Part shown: in pieces, positions 5,952 through 8,078 of the stretch
How positions within the stretch are numbered: the stretch's first letter is position 1
Layout of the letters: each line of letters begins with the position of its first letter
Assembly: GCA_900547835.1 (NCBI GenBank)
Contig: URIJ01000098.1
Span: forward strand, 1-8,078
DNA: 8,078 nucleotides
Source of the DNA: an uncultured Collinsella sp.
Lineage (GTDB): Bacteria > Actinomycetota > Coriobacteriia > Coriobacteriales > Coriobacteriaceae
Direction: 5' to 3'
Notes under the pieces: model-generated
Told to the model about the DNA's origin: nothing
What the model saw: only the letters and a program-made list of their open reading frames with translations
Databases searched by the model: none
Translations under genes and position numbers: made by a program

Positions 5952-6372
5952 GATTAATGTTGGATGAGTTTTTGGGTGGCAGTGGGAAAAGTATTAGACC
6001 TCGATAGCGGGAGATGGGGTGCCGATGACAAGCCGGCGGCAGAAATGGGATAAGCAAGGCGAACGGATCATATGGATTAAAATCGCGTTGCAAAAGTATG
6101 AGTTTCACACACGGCAGCCATGGAAGGACCTTAATATTACTTAGGCATGCGGCATTTGACGCCAGTCCTAATTGAAAGGCCAAGGGTAAATGGCTCCATG
6201 GGCAAGTGATTCTGTTTGCTAATGACCGAAAGCACCAATCCGTCATGTTGATTAAGGTTTCTGTTTGCTTGCATGGTTCGCTAGCTGCTAAAAGGTTGAC
6301 CGATTGACTGTTTATGGCATCGTTAGTCGTCGGTGTTTTATAACAATAATTTAAAATAGCTGCAGTGGCTGA
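5952..6372. other. AT-rich gene-poor intergenic stretch
   Basis: No convincing gene was found on either strand. A minus-strand open frame of 104 codons covers part of it, but its Pro/Leu/Cys-rich product has no domain pattern and no good ribosome binding site. One 39-codon plus-strand frame is listed separately at low confidence. GC is clearly below the operon to the left (about 42% at 6061-6120). The right end (6338-6357) holds TATAAC and TAAAAT, possible -10 boxes for the next gene, but neither has a good -35 partner. Confidence 0.5.
6025..6144 (+). CDS. Possible 39-residue basic small protein
   Basis: An ATG with GGGAG about 10 bases upstream opens 39 codons before TAG. The product is basic and hydrophilic with several tryptophans (segments QKWDKQGERIIWIKIALQKY and RQPWKDLNIT), more protein-like than the antisense frame. 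No family is recognised. It could be a real small protein, a remnant of a larger accessory gene, or chance. The low-GC context favours the last two. Confidence 0.18.
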   Translation: MTSRRQKWDKQGERIIWIKIALQKYEFHTRQPWKDLNIT

Positions 6373-6396
6373 ATGAATATAGAGAAAGGACTATCA

Positions 6397-6918
6397 ATGG
6401 AGTGCAACTGGATTTACTTCCCATTAAACGGTCGTCCGCCGCAGCCGTTAATGGACGTTGTAAAAGCTGTAGATAAAAATATTGAGCAGATTCGTTCTGA
6501 TAAAAACAGTGAGCACAGCGATAGCGTGCTCCGAATTTTGGCGTTCGATTTGGAGCAATTTGGTTTCAATGTTGAGGTGGGGAAAAAGAAAAACGAGAAA
6601 CTATCGATGCCAGTGTTGTATGGGGAGAAAGGCTTAATTGATAAAGCTTTTGAGGTCGATGCCGTCCATAGGGACACTAACACGATAGTGGAGATTGAGG
6701 CCGGGCGCGCTGTCGCGAACAACCAGTTTCTGAAGGATTTTTTTGAAGCGTGCATGATACAGGATGCAGCATATCTTTGTGTAGTCGTTCGTAATGTGTA
6801 CAAGAGTGGTGACAACTCAAGCAGAGACTACGAAAAGGTCGTAACTTTTTTCAAAACATTGTATGCAAGCGGGCGCATGCCTGTTCCGTTAAAAGGCATT
6901 ATGGTTATCGGGTACTAA
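6397..6918 (+). CDS. Small orphan protein with a PD-(D/E)XK nuclease-like motif
   Basis: 173 residues from the ATG at 6397, chosen because AGAAAGGA lies six bases before it. An in-frame ATG at 6373 would add eight residues that overlap this site and lacks its own. Seen: a helical segment with Glu39 (SEHSDSVLRILAFDLEQFGF), then a strand-loop-strand unit FEVDAVHR...TIVEIEAGRA. This gives the pattern D88-x10-E99-x-E101, followed by the amphipathic helix FLKDFFEACMIQ and the strand AYLCVVVRNVY. The order helix, D, ExE, helix, strand fits the PD-(D/E)XK core; the ExE version is known from BamHI. No named family is recognised. GC is about 42% over 6421-6660, far below the neighbouring operon, so transfer is likely. 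No methyltransferase or other partner is in the window. A real gene is very likely; nuclease activity is inference. Confidence 0.8.
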   Translation: MECNWIYFPLNGRPPQPLMDVVKAVDKNIEQIRSDKNSEHSDSVLRILAFDLEQFGFNVEVGKKKNEKLSMPVLYGEKGLIDKAFEVDAVHRDTNTIVEIEAGRAVANNQFLKDFFEACMIQDAAYLCVVVRNVYKSGDNSSRDYEKVVTFFKTLYASGRMPVPLKGIMVIGY

Positions 6919-6939
6919 CTGCAGTGGTTCTTTCGGTTT

Positions 6940-6964
6940 TGGAATAGTTCCGCGTGTAACTATT
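6940..6964. repeat. Short hairpin downstream of the nuclease-like gene
   Basis: AATAGTT (6943-6949) pairs with AACTATT (6958-6964) around an 8-nt loop. The left arm lies in TGGAATAGTTCC, the same 12 bases as at 1414-1425 in the 22-bp inverted repeat. The stem is AT-rich and lacks a proper T-run, so it is at best a weak terminator for the preceding gene. Confidence 0.35.
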
Positions 6965-7071
6965 TGTGTGTCGGGTACATGGTGACTTGGGCAGCGGCTC
7001 GGACTCAGCGGATGCGAACAGCATGTATGCGGCAAGGTTTTCAAATTGTTTTAGAGGAAAACCTCTGCTGC

Positions 7072-7383
7072 TCAGTCAGCATTCGGCACCCTTCCCAACG
7101 CACGTATGATTAGCTTTTGAGATCGCTTCTGCTCTCTAATGGCGGCCGCAAGAGCCCTTCGACGTTCGATTTTGGCTTGCAGCTCATCAACCTTTGTAGC
7201 GGGTACATAGTCACTTTTGACCTCGTCGCCGACTCGATAGTTGAGATAGCAGTATTCGTGGCCCTTTATGTTTCGCATGCGGATGCTGCCCTTTGGAAGG
7301 AGACTGATTTCCTGCTCCATGAGGCCCAAGAGGCGGCTCGAGCGTGCATATTCCTCTTCTAGGACATCTTCTAAGACGGACAT
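7072..7383 (-). CDS. Small basic protein with a KGSIR...EYCYLNYR motif, function unknown
   Basis: 103 residues. The ATG at 7383 is chosen because the strong ribosome binding site AAAGGAGG ends four bases before it. An upstream in-frame ATG would translate that site and the inverted repeat behind it. Residues 1-28 form an acidic helix. Residues 29-61 form a beta-rich segment LPKGSIR...KGHEYCYLNYRVGDEVKSDYV, and 62-96 a basic helix (KVDELQAKIERRRALAAAIR). The strand pattern KGSIRxRxIKGxEYxYLxYR recalls small proteins of the DUF6788-like kind found beside accessory or toxin-antitoxin genes. That resemblance is from memory and uncertain. A helix at each end suggests oligomerisation or nucleic-acid contact. 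GC is intermediate (about 47% at 7081-7140). No partner gene lies directly beside it on the same strand. Confidence 0.8.
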   Translation of the reverse strand: MSVLEDVLEEEYARSSRLLGLMEQEISLLPKGSIRMRNIKGHEYCYLNYRVGDEVKSDYVPATKVDELQAKIERRRALAAAIREQKRSQKLIIRALGRVPNAD

Positions 7384-7401
7384 GGAGCCTCCTTTCCGAG
7401 T

Positions 7402-7445
7402 AGTTACCCTACATTCTATCAAATCCATTAAATTGTAGGGTAACT
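7402..7445. promoter_or_regulatory. 12-bp perfect inverted repeat in the upstream region of the small basic gene
   Basis: AGTTACCCTACA (7402-7413) and TGTAGGGTAACT (7434-7445) are exact reverse complements separated by 20 AT-rich bases. The proximal arm lies 18 bp before the ATG of the small minus-strand gene. The spacer contains -10-like sequences (TAGAAT on the minus strand). The layout, promoter elements between two half-sites, fits an operator bound by a dimeric or paired regulator, perhaps autoregulation. If transcribed, it could also fold as a leader hairpin. No T-run follows, so it is not a terminator. Confidence 0.6.
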
Positions 7446-7542
7446 CAAGCATGTCCGCACGACATGTGACACTTACCCTGCCGCCCTGCTCTGCCGCGGC
7501 GGCATGTACCCAAACAACGGTCCTCTAAAGAGTTCGATATCG

Positions 7543-7782
7543 ATGAGTGATAACACCAAGCATCTCGCAAAGAAGTGCGTCAAGAACGCGGGGCCGTGCC
7601 TCGTGCTGTGCCTTGCCGGCGCAACGGTCGCGCTGCTGGCTGTTCTGGGGCCGTTTGATGTGCTCCGAAGTGCCAGTTCTCTGCATGTTTGCATGGCTCT
7701 TGCCGGCGCCATGATGACCGGCGGCGTGCTCGATCTGATCTTTTGGGTGTTTGACCCGTTTGGATGGAAGAGCGAGGGGTAG
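7543..7782 (+). CDS. Small two-helix membrane protein, function unknown
   Basis: 79 residues from the ATG at 7543. The start is preceded by a weak AAAGAG about ten bases upstream. An upstream in-frame ATG at 7504 adds 13 residues but lacks any ribosome binding site. The basic N-terminus (KHLAKKCVKNAG) is followed by two hydrophobic segments, about 18-37 and 47-70, joined by a short loop. The tail is DPFGWKSEG. The positive-inside rule places the N-terminus in the cytoplasm, and with two passes the C-terminus would be there too. GC and codon use look like the host core genes rather than the AT-rich patch to the left. No family recognised; no obvious terminator follows. Confidence 0.65.
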   Translation: MSDNTKHLAKKCVKNAGPCLVLCLAGATVALLAVLGPFDVLRSASSLHVCMALAGAMMTGGVLDLIFWVFDPFGWKSEG

Positions 7783-7867
7783 GTCCCAAAGGATGGAAGG
7801 GCTGGAACGGTTGACTTAGTGATCGTGCAGAATGTGGGCTAGCGACTTACAAGGAAGTGGTGATCCG

Positions 7868-8078
7868 ATGACGGTCTATGTGACGGGCGATATTCACGGC
7901 GGCCTCGACATGCAAAAGCTGCGCGATTGGGATCTTGGGGAAAGCCTGACGAGCGACGGCTATCTCATCATTGCCGGCGACTTTGGCTTTCCGTGGGATT
8001 TCTCTGCCGAGGAGTGCGCCGACATCGCTTGGCTGGAGTCGCGCCCCTATACCGTGCTGTTCGTCGACGGCAACCACG
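7868..8078 (+). CDS. Calcineurin-like metallophosphoesterase (partial, 3' end outside window)
   Basis: 70 complete codons are visible. The metal-binding motifs of the superfamily appear in order: GDIHG at residues 7-11 (Asp8, His10), AGDFG at 36-40 (Asp38), and DGNH at 67-70 (Asn69, His70) just before the edge. The expected later His motifs lie outside. The spacing suits a small cytosolic phosphoesterase that hydrolyses phosphomono- or diesters with two metal ions. The substrate cannot be told from this part. The start is supported by GTGGTGATCC just upstream, which closely matches the extended Shine-Dalgarno sequence. A TTGACT at 7811-7816 is a possible -35 box without a clear -10 partner. 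Confidence 0.9.
   Translation, partial: MTVYVTGDIHGGLDMQKLRDWDLGESLTSDGYLIIAGDFGFPWDFSAEECADIAWLESRPYTVLFVDGNH

Noticed and set aside
5932..6246. Minus-strand open frame of 104 codons in the AT-rich stretch
   Set aside because: No good ribosome binding site, Pro/Leu/Cys-rich product, no domain pattern. It would also overlap the likely promoter of the DUF4342 operon.
7034..7066. AGGTTTTC...GAAAACCT and AGAGG-AAAA-CCTCT hairpins as a terminator for the small basic gene
   Set aside because: Stems are short, mutually exclusive, and no T-run follows on the minus strand.
6971..7216. CGGGTACAT-type 17-base similarity (15 of 17 bases) between 6972-6988 and about 7199-7215, as a possible decayed duplicate of the small basic gene
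   Set aside because: A match of this quality is expected a few times by chance in a window this size, and the similarity does not extend to either side.

Overview
The window looks like chromosomal DNA from a high-GC gut actinomycete, most likely of the Coriobacteriia (Collinsella/Olsenella-like). That placement is an inference. It rests on GC-rich core genes (65% in one counted 60-base stretch of the kinase gene), SD-type ribosome binding sites, and the mix of PTS, DUF4342 and OmpR/HK genes. No marker gene fixes the taxon.

Layout from left to right. (1) Bases 1-1297, minus strand: an AAA+ ATPase with a C-terminal DUF4143 nuclease-like domain, cut by the left edge. Its promoter region holds two copies of an 18-bp dyad-containing repeat, followed further out by a perfect 22-bp inverted repeat. 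(2) 1491-2342, minus strand: a membrane-anchored helical-repeat protein, then a tRNA-Leu(UAA) 31 bp downstream and one strong terminator after the tRNA. (3) 2445-3118, plus strand: a lone PTS galactitol-type IIB protein and a small VOC-fold protein, ended by a hairpin that can terminate transcription in both directions. (4) 3194-5810, minus strand: a three-gene operon of a UBA-like/DUF4342 membrane protein, an OmpR-type response regulator and a sensor histidine kinase, the last two overlapping by 17 nt. (5) About 5930-7450: a lower-GC accessory patch (about 42% in counted stretches). It holds a long gene-poor stretch, a small protein with a BamHI-like D...ExE pattern of the PD-(D/E)XK type, and a small conserved-looking basic protein under a 12-bp inverted repeat. 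(6) 7543-8078, plus strand: a two-helix small membrane protein and the start of a calcineurin-like metallophosphoesterase, cut by the right edge.

The clearest functional unit is the DUF4342-RR-HK signalling operon. The PTS IIB/VOC pair suggests sugar-acid or hexitol metabolism, but its partners are not in the window. The most unusual parts are the accessory pieces: the repeat-controlled DUF4143 ATPase and the AT-rich nuclease-like orphan gene. No complete defence system, CRISPR array, transposase or rRNA is visible.
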